From: Ruegeria sp. ANG-R
Lineage (GTDB): Bacteria > Pseudomonadota > Alphaproteobacteria > Rhodobacterales > Rhodobacteraceae
Length of the DNA: 64,000 nucleotides
Assembly (NCBI RefSeq): GCF_000813985.1
Contig: NZ_JWLJ01000001.1
Location: forward strand, 1,511,023-1,575,022
Reading direction: 5' to 3'
Positions 1 through 7,914 of the stretch are shown in pieces (the first letter of the stretch is position 1; the number at the start of each line of letters is the position of its first letter). Made by a program: the position numbers and the translations under genes. The notes beneath the pieces are model-generated. The model had not been told where the DNA came from. It saw only the letters and a list, made by a program, of their open reading frames with translations, and ran no database searches.

Positions 1-225
1 AACCTTGGGTATCGCAAGGCTGAGCTGCTGGCCCCGATGCCGGGGTTTGCAAAGGGCACCGCCTTGCGAGGGCATGAGTTTCACTATTCCTCGATTATCG
101 AGCAACCAGACGCGCCGCTGGCCCGCGTATTCGATGCAGAAGGCGCCGAGGGCCCGCAGACCGGATCACAGCGCGGCAATGTCACCGGCACGTTCTTTCA
201 CCTGATCGCAGAGGCAACGGCATGA
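1..225 (+). CDS. cobB: Cobyrinate a,c-diamide synthase, C-terminal end (partial)
   Basis: This is the last 74 residues of a gene that begins before the window. It matches the C-terminal glutamine amidotransferase part of cobyrinate a,c-diamide synthase, which amidates the a and c side chains of the corrin ring using glutamine and ATP. The diagnostic stretch is MPGFAKGTALRGHEFHYS (about 37-108), where the histidine of GHEFHYS belongs to the glutaminase triad, followed by the typical ending NVTGTFFHLIAEA. The stop overlaps the cobA start (ATGA at 222-225), which fits an operon. The domain start and nucleophile cysteine lie outside the window. Confidence 0.88.
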   Translation, partial: NLGYRKAELLAPMPGFAKGTALRGHEFHYSSIIEQPDAPLARVFDAEGAEGPQTGSQRGNVTGTFFHLIAEATA

Positions 226-950
226 CCGGGTTTGTATCCTTCATTGGCTCAGGCCCGGGTGATCCCGAGCTGCTGACGCTCAAGGCCGTAGACCGGATGC
301 AGAAAGCAGATGCGGTACTGTTTGATGATCTCAGCAGCGGACCGATCCTGACCCATGCACGTGACGACGCTGATCTGGTTGGCGTGGGCAAACGCGCTGG
401 TCGCCCCTCACCCAAACAGGATCATGTCAGCCGGCTGTTGGTGGAATATGCCCAGACCGGCCAGCATGTCGTGCGGCTGAAATCCGGTGATGGCGGTCTG
501 TTCGGGCGCCTCGAAGAAGAGTTGGTTGCTCTACGGGCTGCCGGTATCGAATACGAAATCATTCCCGGCATTCCATCGGCCATAGCCGCCGCAGCGGCCG
601 CTGGCATCCCTCTGACCCGGCGCCTGACTGCGCGCCGTGTTCAATTCGTCACCGGCCATGACGTAAGCGGCAAGTTACCGACCGACCTGAACCTGTCGGC
701 CCTAGCAGATGCGGGCGCAACGACAGTGGTGTTCATGGGCAAGCGCACGTTTCCGTCACTGGTTGACGCTTTGCACACGCATGGCCTTCCCCTGGACACA
801 CCAGCGTTGATGGCCGAGTCGGTGTCGACGCCCGATCAGGAGCTGCATCGCTCGACCATCGGGGAGCTGTCAGAGAAGCTGCGCTCTGAGATCGGGACGG
901 CCCCGGCGTTGATTCTGTACGGGCCGTTGGCGGAGTTCGATAATGATTGA
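222..950 (+). CDS. cobA: Uroporphyrinogen-III C-methyltransferase (SUMT)
   Basis: A 242-residue SAM-dependent methyltransferase that methylates uroporphyrinogen III at C2 and C7 to give precorrin-2, the branch point to siroheme and cobalamin. The family signature GSGPGDPELLTLKA is at residues 9-22, the LKSGDGGLFGR loop is near residue 86, and the SAM-binding segment around IPGIPSAIAAAAAAGIPLT lies near residues 112-130. The length is that of a stand-alone SUMT without the CysG dehydrogenase/ferrochelatase part. It overlaps cobB by 4 nt and cobF by 8 nt, so it is probably translated with the aerobic cobalamin operon. The symbol follows Pseudomonas denitrificans naming. Confidence 0.92.
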   Translation: MTGFVSFIGSGPGDPELLTLKAVDRMQKADAVLFDDLSSGPILTHARDDADLVGVGKRAGRPSPKQDHVSRLLVEYAQTGQHVVRLKSGDGGLFGRLEEELVALRAAGIEYEIIPGIPSAIAAAAAAGIPLTRRLTARRVQFVTGHDVSGKLPTDLNLSALADAGATTVVFMGKRTFPSLVDALHTHGLPLDTPALMAESVSTPDQELHRSTIGELSEKLRSEIGTAPALILYGPLAEFDND

Positions 951-1686
951 TCTGACACTGATCGGGATAGGCACAGGCAACCCCGATCACCTGACCTTTC
1001 AGGGCGCGCAGGCGATCAGGGCGGCGGACCTGATCCTGATTCCGCGCAAGGGAGAAAACAAGGCTGACTTGGCGGGGTTGCGTGAAGACATCATCGCGCA
1101 GGTCACCGAGACCCCTCCACAAATCGCGTATTTCGACATCCCCAAACGCCGGGCTGATGATGGCTATCTGCGGGGTGTTGATGAGTGGCACGACGCCATC
1201 GCCCTGCACTGGCAAGAGGCGATTTCAGCCCACCCTGACGCGCAGAAGGTGGCGCTGCTGATCTGGGGCGACCCTTCGCTTTATGACAGCTCGCTTCGGA
1301 TCGCAGCACGTCTGCACCCGCAACCGAATGTCCGGGTGATACCGGGCATCACCGCACTGCAGGCGTTGACTGCGGCTCATGCTATTCCGATCAATGATCT
1401 GGGTGCCCCTTATGTCGTGACCACCGGACGCCGCATCCGCGAGGAGGGCTGGCCTGATGCAGCTTCGAAAGTAGCTGTCATGCTGGATGGAGAGTGCTCG
1501 TTTCAGAACCTCGAGATGACGGGTTACGACATCTGGTGGGGAGCCTATGTGGGCATGAAAGAGGAGATCCTGATCAAAGGACCTCTGGTGGATGTGGCGC
1601 AGGATATTCTCGAAACCCGTGCTCGGGCCCGCTCTGACCATGGCTGGATCATGGATATCTATTTGCTGAAAAAGCGTGATGCGTGA
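943..1686 (+). CDS. cobF: Precorrin-6A synthase (deacetylating)
   Basis: A 247-residue tetrapyrrole methylase family protein. It opens with LTLIGIGTGNPDHLTFQGAQAI, the GxGxGxP variant typical of CobF, and carries LIWGDPSLYDSSLR and VIPGITALQALTAAHAIPIN, the two SAM/substrate loops of the family. CobF methylates C1 of precorrin-5 and releases acetate. Its presence marks the oxygen-dependent cobalamin route. It starts 8 nt inside cobA and is the last gene of the cobalamin run seen here. A lone GTP-independent methylase of another specificity cannot be excluded from motifs alone, but the context supports CobF. Confidence 0.88.
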   Translation: MIDLTLIGIGTGNPDHLTFQGAQAIRAADLILIPRKGENKADLAGLREDIIAQVTETPPQIAYFDIPKRRADDGYLRGVDEWHDAIALHWQEAISAHPDAQKVALLIWGDPSLYDSSLRIAARLHPQPNVRVIPGITALQALTAAHAIPINDLGAPYVVTTGRRIREEGWPDAASKVAVMLDGECSFQNLEMTGYDIWWGAYVGMKEEILIKGPLVDVAQDILETRARARSDHGWIMDIYLLKKRDA

Positions 1687-1777
1687 CCCTGCAAGTCTGC
1701 GCCCAAGCACAAGATTGTGAGCCCGGTTTCAACGCTTTTCTGCCATCTATTTCCCATCCGACATGGAAGGGAAGAAC

Positions 1778-2242
1778 ATGAAAGCGTTCTGGGCTGCGAT
1801 CTGCCTGCTGGCCATGCCCGCATGGGCCGACGGTATCGAATCGCTCTCTGGCTGGGCGGTTTACCCCAGCGACAAGGGCTTTGAGAACCTCGTGGATGAC
1901 ACAAAGGCGGCGGTGAAGGAAAACGGCCTGATCGTAGTGACGCAGGCTGGGCCGACCAAAGCCGCCGCCGCGAGAGGTATTACCATTCCGGGCAACCGGG
2001 TGATCGGCGTATTCAACAACGACTACGCCGTGCGCGTGCTTGAGACCTCGACCAATGCGATGATCGAAGCACCCATCCGGTTTTACGTGACCGAGGATGC
2101 GGATGGCAGCGCAACGCTGTCCTACAAGACCCCAAGCTTTGTCTTTGCGCCATACGCGGATGAAGGTGGAGAGCCGCTGCGTGAGATTGCCGCCGAATTG
2201 GACGCAACGTTCGAGATCATAGCGGAAAACGCCGTCAAATAG
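1778..2242 (+). CDS. Exported DUF302 family protein
   Basis: A 154-residue protein with a clear signal peptide (MKAFWAAICLLAMPAWA, cleavage after AWA) followed by a DUF302 fold: a variable N-terminal half, then APIRFYVTEDADGSATLSYKTPSF, matching the 'EDADGKVWVSY' core of that family. The ATG at 1778 was preferred over an in-frame ATG at 1763 because GGAAGGG sits 5 nt before it and the signal peptide then begins at the N terminus. DUF302 proteins have no settled biochemical role. It sits alone between the cobalamin genes and the ThDP enzyme gene, so context gives no function. Confidence 0.8.
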   Translation: MKAFWAAICLLAMPAWADGIESLSGWAVYPSDKGFENLVDDTKAAVKENGLIVVTQAGPTKAAAARGITIPGNRVIGVFNNDYAVRVLETSTNAMIEAPIRFYVTEDADGSATLSYKTPSFVFAPYADEGGEPLREIAAELDATFEIIAENAVK

Positions 2243-2320
2243 TCACACTGACGTGAACCTGCTTGCGTCCGCGCCTGTCCTCCGCAATCTGCTGCAAGAG
2301 TAATTGCCGGAGCTTGATTA

Positions 2321-3940
2321 ATGCAGGACCTTCCCCCCCGCACCGCAGACTTGTTGGCCGAACGGTTGTATGAGGCCGGATGCCGCCACGCATTCGGTAT
2401 GCCCGGCGGCGAGGTTCTGACGCTGGTGGACGCGCTGGAACGCGCTGGCATCACCTTTCACCTAACCAAACACGAAAACGCTGCCGGTTTCATGGCCGAA
2501 GCCGTGCACCACCGCGATGGCGCCCCCGCGATCCTGGTGGCCACGCTAGGCCCCGGTGCAATGAACGGGATTAATGTGGTCGCAAACGCCTTGCAGGACC
2601 GGGTGCCGATGATCGTGCTGACCGGCTGCGTCGATGCGGATGAGGCATTAACTTACACCCATCAGGTGATGGATCATGCTCAGGTCTACCGCTCGATCAC
2701 CAAGGGCACCTTCATGCTGACCGCCAACGGGGCGGATATCATCGCCGACAAGGCGGTATCGCTGGCCAACCAACCCCGGTCCGGTCCGGTCCACATTGAC
2801 GTGCCGATCTCGGTCGCTGACACCCGCGTACCGAACGTAAAACGCCGCAGGCTGATGAAACCTGCTGCTGTTGGACCCGAAGGGGAGTGTCTGGAAAAGG
2901 CACGCCGCTGGGTGGCCGAAGCCGAACGCCCCGTCGCGATCGTCGGTCTTGACGTTCTGTATGACGACTCGCGCTGCGTCGTGCGTGCTTTCCTCGAACA
3001 TTTCGGCATTCCTTTCGTGACCACCTACAAGGCCAAGGGCGTGGTGTCCGAGGATCATCCGCTGTGTCTGGGCGGCGCGGGGCTTTCGCCACTGGCCGAT
3101 AAACACCTAGTGCCATTGGTCGAGCAAGCCGATCTGGTGTTGTGTCTTGGCTATGACCCTATCGAGATGCGCCCCGGCTGGCGCGAGATCTGGGACCCGG
3201 ACAACAAGCGCGTCATCGACATTTCAGCCGTTGCCAACGATCACTACATGCATCAGGCCGGGCTCAATCTGGTCGCAGATACGGGCGCGACACTCGAGGC
3301 AATCGCCAAAGGCAACCCGGCGCGCAGGACATGGCCGGGCGGAGAGCCGGATCAGGTCAGGGCGGCGTTAGCGGAAGCCTTCCCGCGTGAGGATGATTGG
3401 GGGCCCGCAGCCGTCATCGCGGAAACACGCGCGATCTTGCCTCCTGAAACGCTGGCCACTGCTGACAGTGGCGCGCATCGCATTTTGCTCAGCCAGATGT
3501 GGCAGTGCACCGAAGAGCGCGGGCTGATTCAATCATCGGCGCTTTGCACCATGGGATGCGCGGTTCCGATGGCGATCGGGTTGAAACTGGCCGAGCCGGA
3601 TCGACCTGTCATCAGTTTCTCAGGCGATGCCGGGTTCCTTATGGTTGCCGGAGAGCTGTCGACCGCAGCCGAAATGGGCGGCAATCCGATCTTCCTGGTC
3701 TTTGTCGATGCCAGCCTTGCGCTGATCGAACTGAAACAGCGCCAGCGTCAGATGGGCAATCGCGGTGTCGATTTCGATCGCCACGACTTCGCCGCCATGG
3801 GTCGCGCTTTCGGCGGATACGGTCATACTGTACGCAACCGCGGCGAATTGCGGGCCGCTCTCAATGAAGCGTTGAAAGCCGACAAGTTCACTGTCATTGC
3901 TGCGGAAATCGACCGTGGAGGATATGATGGCCGCATCTGA
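2321..3940 (+). CDS. Thiamine diphosphate-dependent enzyme, acetolactate synthase-like
   Basis: A 539-residue three-domain ThDP enzyme. The N-terminal PYR domain holds the cofactor-activating glutamate in HENAAGFMAEA (E52). A central domain spans roughly 185-320, and the C-terminal PP domain carries the metal/diphosphate motif starting GDAGFLMVAGELSTAAEMGG (D436). The second metal ligand, normally Asn about 26 residues later, reads Asp here (FVDAS, about 462). No FAD or ADP-binding signature is obvious. The 3' end overlaps the class III CoA-transferase gene, so the two are probably co-expressed and may act on one acyl-CoA. Acetolactate synthase itself is unlikely: there is no small subunit, and the Asn position is altered. 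The substrate is unknown. Confidence 0.8.
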   Translation: MQDLPPRTADLLAERLYEAGCRHAFGMPGGEVLTLVDALERAGITFHLTKHENAAGFMAEAVHHRDGAPAILVATLGPGAMNGINVVANALQDRVPMIVLTGCVDADEALTYTHQVMDHAQVYRSITKGTFMLTANGADIIADKAVSLANQPRSGPVHIDVPISVADTRVPNVKRRRLMKPAAVGPEGECLEKARRWVAEAERPVAIVGLDVLYDDSRCVVRAFLEHFGIPFVTTYKAKGVVSEDHPLCLGGAGLSPLADKHLVPLVEQADLVLCLGYDPIEMRPGWREIWDPDNKRVIDISAVANDHYMHQAGLNLVADTGATLEAIAKGNPARRTWPGGEPDQVRAALAEAFPREDDWGPAAVIAETRAILPPETLATADSGAHRILLSQMWQCTEERGLIQSSALCTMGCAVPMAIGLKLAEPDRPVISFSGDAGFLMVAGELSTAAEMGGNPIFLVFVDASLALIELKQRQRQMGNRGVDFDRHDFAAMGRAFGGYGHTVRNRGELRAALNEALKADKFTVIAAEIDRGGYDGRI

Positions 3941-5111
3941 AGGACCACTGAAAGGTGTCAAGGTACTGGACCTGTCACGCATTCTGGCCGGACCCACCTG
4001 CACGCAGCTATTGGGCGATCTGGGCGCAAGTGTCATCAAGATCGAAAACCCGGCGACCGGAGGCGACGATACGCGGCAATGGGGTCCTCCATATGTTGAG
4101 GACGCGGAAGGCAACCGCTCGGACCTGAGCGCCTATTTCATGTCATCCAACCGAAATAAGAAATCGGTCGCTCTTGATATTGCGTCACCCGAAGGACAGG
4201 CGGAAGTTCGGCGGCTGGCGTCCCATGCGGATATCCTGATCGAGAATTTCAAGCCCGGGGGCCTGGCGAAATACGGGCTCGACTACGCCACATTGTCCAG
4301 AGAGCTCCCCAGTCTCGTTTATTGTTCCATCTCGGGCTACGGACAGACCGGCCCCAACGCGTCAAAGCCGGGATATGACCTTATGGCACAGGGCTATGGC
4401 GGGATCATGTCGCTGACCGGCGATCCCGAAGGTACGCCGATGAAAGTGGGTGTCGGGATCGCTGACGTGATGTGTGGCATGTATGCTTGCGTCGGTATTC
4501 TGGCGGCTCTGCGCCACCGCGACCTGACTGGCGAAGGTCAGCAAATCGACCTCGCCTTGGTGGACTCTCAGGTCGCCTGGCTGATCAATGAAGGCGTGAA
4601 CTATCTGACCTCGGGCAATGTACCTCAACGGCGTGGCAATGGGCATCCCAACATTGTTCCGTATGAGGTCTATGCAACACGCGACGGGCACGTGATTCTA
4701 GCGGTCGGAAACGATAGCCAGTTCAGAAGATTCTGCGGCTTCATCGAAAAACCGGAGCTCTCCGATGACCCCCGGTTTTCTACCAACCCGGCCCGTCTTG
4801 AAAGCCGGGATGCGCTGAATGCCGTTCTTCGCCCAGCGCTTAAGGCGCTGGATACCGATGAGGTGATCGCGGGGCTGGAAAGCCTGAAAGTCCCGGTTGG
4901 CCCGGTACGAACGCTTGATCAGGTTTTTGCTTCTGATCAGGTGGCCGCCCGGCAGATGCAGATTACCATGCAGGCCGCACCTGGTAAGGTTCAACTGATC
5001 GGGAATCCCCTGAATCTGTCACGCACGCCTGTAACATATCGCAGTGCACCTCCGGCCTGCGGGGCTGACACACAGGCCGTTCTGAACGCGGAAAACCCCT
5101 TCGAAGATTGA
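3927..5111 (+). CDS. CaiB/BaiF class III CoA-transferase
   Basis: A 394-residue family III CoA-transferase, which moves CoA between carboxylic acids through an aspartyl-CoA thioester. It opens with GPLKGVKVLDLSRILAGPTC, the Rossmann-like start of the family, and the catalytic aspartate is in KVGVGIADVMCGMY, about residue 175. GEGQQIDLALVDSQ and RRGNGHPNIVPYEVY are further family blocks. The start at 3927 follows GGAGGA with 4 nt spacing and overlaps the ThDP enzyme gene by 14 nt; ATG 3924 is an alternative. The overlap implies a two-gene operon. Formyl-CoA transferase paired with oxalyl-CoA decarboxylase was considered, but the partner does not look like that decarboxylase. Confidence 0.85.
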   Translation: MAASEGPLKGVKVLDLSRILAGPTCTQLLGDLGASVIKIENPATGGDDTRQWGPPYVEDAEGNRSDLSAYFMSSNRNKKSVALDIASPEGQAEVRRLASHADILIENFKPGGLAKYGLDYATLSRELPSLVYCSISGYGQTGPNASKPGYDLMAQGYGGIMSLTGDPEGTPMKVGVGIADVMCGMYACVGILAALRHRDLTGEGQQIDLALVDSQVAWLINEGVNYLTSGNVPQRRGNGHPNIVPYEVYATRDGHVILAVGNDSQFRRFCGFIEKPELSDDPRFSTNPARLESRDALNAVLRPALKALDTDEVIAGLESLKVPVGPVRTLDQVFASDQVAARQMQITMQAAPGKVQLIGNPLNLSRTPVTYRSAPPACGADTQAVLNAENPFED

Positions 5112-5211
5112 AACACTCTGCGCGTTTAGGCGGCAAGTTGCTGAAACATGCCCTTGAATCGGCGGTTTTTTTCGCGTTTTCCACACACGCACTTTCACCA
5201 ATTCGAGAGCA

Positions 5212-5232
5212 GGGTCGATACTGTTACGACCC
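5212..5232. other. Inverted repeat upstream of the TPR/opg genes
   Basis: GGGTCG and CGACCC flank a 9-nt loop in the 180-bp gap before the TPR gene. There is no T-tract after it, so it is a weak terminator candidate for the CoA-transferase gene or an operator. A second short repeat, TACAT-N6-ATGTA, follows at about 5250-5265. Confidence 0.3.
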
Positions 5233-5291
5233 GGCCACACACTCTGTTACATCGAACAATGTAGACTACCGAAATCAGATTGGACCCAAGC

Positions 5292-6662
5292 ATGAAACAA
5301 GACGTCTTTGGACAGATGAACACCCTGAGCCAGCCCGCAAGCGTCGAGGCGTGGGATGGTGTTCTCCTTGGGTTCATGGCGCACGCCGCTGTCACGCCGC
5401 AGCATCTGGGTAAGGTGTTAGAGCTTGAGCCGGACTTTGCGCTGGGCCACGCGGTCAAGGGCCTGTTCATGGTTTTGCTGGGTCGGCGCGAGATGATCGC
5501 GGTCGCGGCCGATGCGCTGACTGCAGCCAACGCAGCGATGGAGCGCCAACCGGTTTCCGCCCGGGAGCGGCTTTATGTCGAGGCGCTGGCATTTTACATG
5601 GCCGACCTGCCTTCGCAGGCCATACAGAAATTCGAGGAGATTCTACGGGCGCATCCCACGGATACCCTGGCCATGAAACTCAGCCACGCGACCCGGTTCG
5701 TACTGGGCGATCCACAGGGTATGCGCCGGTCGATCGAGCGCGTGATGCCAGCCTACGAACCGGATCATGCGGGTCGCGGGTATCTGTTAGGGTGCCATTC
5801 ATTCGCTCTGGAAGAAACGGGCGCATATGAGAAGGCAGAGATCGCGGGCCGTCAGGCGCTTTGGATGGTCTCGGACGACGCGTGGGGTTTGCACGCCGTT
5901 GCGCATGTGCACGAGATGACGGGCAACGCACAGCTCGGCCTCGATTGGCTGGCCGGGCGCGAGGATGCCTGGGCGCATTGCAACAACTTCCGCTATCACG
6001 TCTGGTGGCACAAGGCACTGATGCATCTAGATCTGGGCCAGATCGATCAGGTGATGGAGCTATACGACCAATATGTCCGCCAAGACAAAACCGACGATTA
6101 CCGCGATATCTCGAATGCCACGTCGCTGCTGTCCCGGTTAGAACTTGAGGGTGTCGACGTCGGCAGCCGTTGGGAGGAACTGGCTGACCTCAGTGCCGCC
6201 CGGACCGAAGACGGCTGCCTGATTTTCGCCGACCTGCACTATCTCCTGGCACTGACCGGTGACAATCGGTCGGATGCCACCACCCAGATGCTGCAGCGCA
6301 TCCAAAAAGACGCCCAGCGCAATCAGGGCGATACGCCGATTCGCATGTCTGATCCCGGCGTTGCAGCCGCCAAGGGGCTTGAGGCGTTTGGAGAGGGGCT
6401 GTACGGCCAAGCCTTTGATTTCCTGTCAAACGCGCGCGGCAGTATGCAACTGGCGGGTGGCAGTCACGCTCAGCGTGATGTATTCGAGCGCATCACTATT
6501 GATTCCGGCCTGCGCGCCGGTCGCCTGGATGCTGTCGAGCGCATTCTGGATGATCGCCGCGCCAAGCGCGCTGGCGGTGAGGACAATTACGCTCTCGCCC
6601 GCCGCGCCCTGATCGAGGCCGCACGCGACAGCGGCGACGCGCAAAGCGTCCCCGCCGAATAA
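5292..6662 (+). CDS. Tetratricopeptide repeat protein, TTC38-like
   Basis: A 456-residue all-helical protein resembling the TTC38 family of TPR proteins, with a conserved opening about bulk protein level (GVLLGFMAHAAVTPQHLGKVLELEPDFALGHAVKG) and the block HVWWHKALMHLDLGQIDQVMELYD near residues 237-260. It has no signal peptide or membrane segment, so it is presumably cytoplasmic. ATG 5292 was chosen over TTG 5280. It ends 34 nt before opgC and runs in the same direction, making it probably the first gene of the periplasmic glucan operon, which is not usual in described opg loci. A scaffold role is possible but not shown. Confidence 0.8.
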   Translation: MKQDVFGQMNTLSQPASVEAWDGVLLGFMAHAAVTPQHLGKVLELEPDFALGHAVKGLFMVLLGRREMIAVAADALTAANAAMERQPVSARERLYVEALAFYMADLPSQAIQKFEEILRAHPTDTLAMKLSHATRFVLGDPQGMRRSIERVMPAYEPDHAGRGYLLGCHSFALEETGAYEKAEIAGRQALWMVSDDAWGLHAVAHVHEMTGNAQLGLDWLAGREDAWAHCNNFRYHVWWHKALMHLDLGQIDQVMELYDQYVRQDKTDDYRDISNATSLLSRLELEGVDVGSRWEELADLSAARTEDGCLIFADLHYLLALTGDNRSDATTQMLQRIQKDAQRNQGDTPIRMSDPGVAAAKGLEAFGEGLYGQAFDFLSNARGSMQLAGGSHAQRDVFERITIDSGLRAGRLDAVERILDDRRAKRAGGEDNYALARRALIEAARDSGDAQSVPAE

Positions 6663-6696
6663 GAACAATAAAAAGACCAAGAAGGACAGAAACCGT

Positions 6697-7914
6697 ATGG
6701 CGACTGCATCGCCCGCTTCTGATTTTGCTCCGGTGGCTTCCTCGGTGGCCACCCCTACCCGCACGCGCGACCCACGGCTGGATTTTTATCGCGGCATCGC
6801 GATGTTCATCATTCTGATCGCCCATATTCCAAACGACCCCTGGGCTAAATGGATTCCCGCGCGGTTCGGGTTCTCGGACGCGACCGAGATTTTTGTGTTT
6901 TGCTCTGGCATGGCCTCGGCCATTGCCTTTGGCGGGGCCTTTATGCGCAGGGGCTGGTGGATGGGCACTGCACGCGTGAGCTTCCGCATCTGGCAGGTCT
7001 ACTGGGCCCATATCTGTCTGTTCTTCTTCGTTGCCATGACCATGGCCGCGCTGGATCAGTCGGGGTTGTTTGAGAAAACGTATATCTCATCGCTGAACCT
7101 GCAGCATTTTTTCAACGACCCGGCGTCGCAGATCATAGGTCTGTTTACCCTGACTTATGTGCCGAACTACTTCGACATCCTGCCTATGTATCTGGTGGTT
7201 CTGGCGATGATGCCTCTGTTCATGGGGCTATATCGCATCGGTTTCTGGGCGGTCGCGCTGGCCTCGGTCACGATCTGGCTGGTTGCGCAATTCGACTATT
7301 TTGACCTCCCTGCCGAACCCTGGTCCGAGCGTCAGTGGTTCTTCAATCCATTCGGCTGGCAGTTGCTGTTCTTCACCGGGTTCGCCTTCATGCGCGGCTG
7401 GATTCCGGCGCCTCCGGTCTCGAAAACCCTGATTTGGGCGGCGGCGCTGTTCCTGATCTTTTCGATGCCGTTTGGCTCGTGGAAAGTGTTCAGCTGGATC
7501 AATGCCGCAGCGCCCGATCTGGCCGATGAAATCCGCAAGGTCTGGCCAGTGACCAAGGAATTCCGTGACAAAACTGACTTTGGCCTGTTCCGCTACCTGC
7601 ATTTCCTGTCGCTGGCCTATCTCGGCTGGGTCGCCGCCGGAGAGCACGGGCATCGTCTGATCGCCACCGGCCATGGGGCCGCCGCCCGGGTCTGGCAACT
7701 CCTGCTGACCGTCATCACCAAGGTCGGGCAGCAATCGCTTGCGGTATTCGTATTTTCCATGGCGGCAGCGCGGCTTATCGGCGTCGGACTGGATCTGAGT
7801 GGGCGGGATGTTGCCAGTGTCTTTGTCGCTAACATGATTGGCTTTGCCATGATCATCGGCGTGGCTTATCTGGCCGCCTGGTTTAAGTCGCACCCCTGGA
7901 AGACAATGAAATGA
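6697..7914 (+). CDS. opgC: OpgC-like membrane protein (glucan succinyl/acyl transferase)
   Basis: A 405-residue integral membrane protein with about ten hydrophobic segments. It begins with RDPRLDFYRGIAMFIILIAHIPND, the acyltransferase-3/OpgC opening (D-x-x-R-G-I plus a histidine in TM1), and includes WSERQWFFNPFGWQLLFFTGF, characteristic of OpgC. OpgC proteins transfer succinyl groups to osmoregulated periplasmic glucans at the inner membrane. AAGGA lies 8-12 nt before the ATG. Its stop overlaps the opgG start by 4 nt. In Rhodobacter sphaeroides a similar opgC acts with opgG and opgH, which supports the assignment. Confidence 0.86.
   Translation: MATASPASDFAPVASSVATPTRTRDPRLDFYRGIAMFIILIAHIPNDPWAKWIPARFGFSDATEIFVFCSGMASAIAFGGAFMRRGWWMGTARVSFRIWQVYWAHICLFFFVAMTMAALDQSGLFEKTYISSLNLQHFFNDPASQIIGLFTLTYVPNYFDILPMYLVVLAMMPLFMGLYRIGFWAVALASVTIWLVAQFDYFDLPAEPWSERQWFFNPFGWQLLFFTGFAFMRGWIPAPPVSKTLIWAAALFLIFSMPFGSWKVFSWINAAAPDLADEIRKVWPVTKEFRDKTDFGLFRYLHFLSLAYLGWVAAGEHGHRLIATGHGAAARVWQLLLTVITKVGQQSLAVFVFSMAAARLIGVGLDLSGRDVASVFVANMIGFAMIIGVAYLAAWFKSHPWKTMK

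Noticed and set aside
2321..5111. Oxalyl-CoA decarboxylase plus formyl-CoA transferase (oxalate degradation)
   Set aside because: The ThDP enzyme lacks the N-terminal and ADP-binding features I would expect for oxalyl-CoA decarboxylase; only the CoA-transferase side fits.
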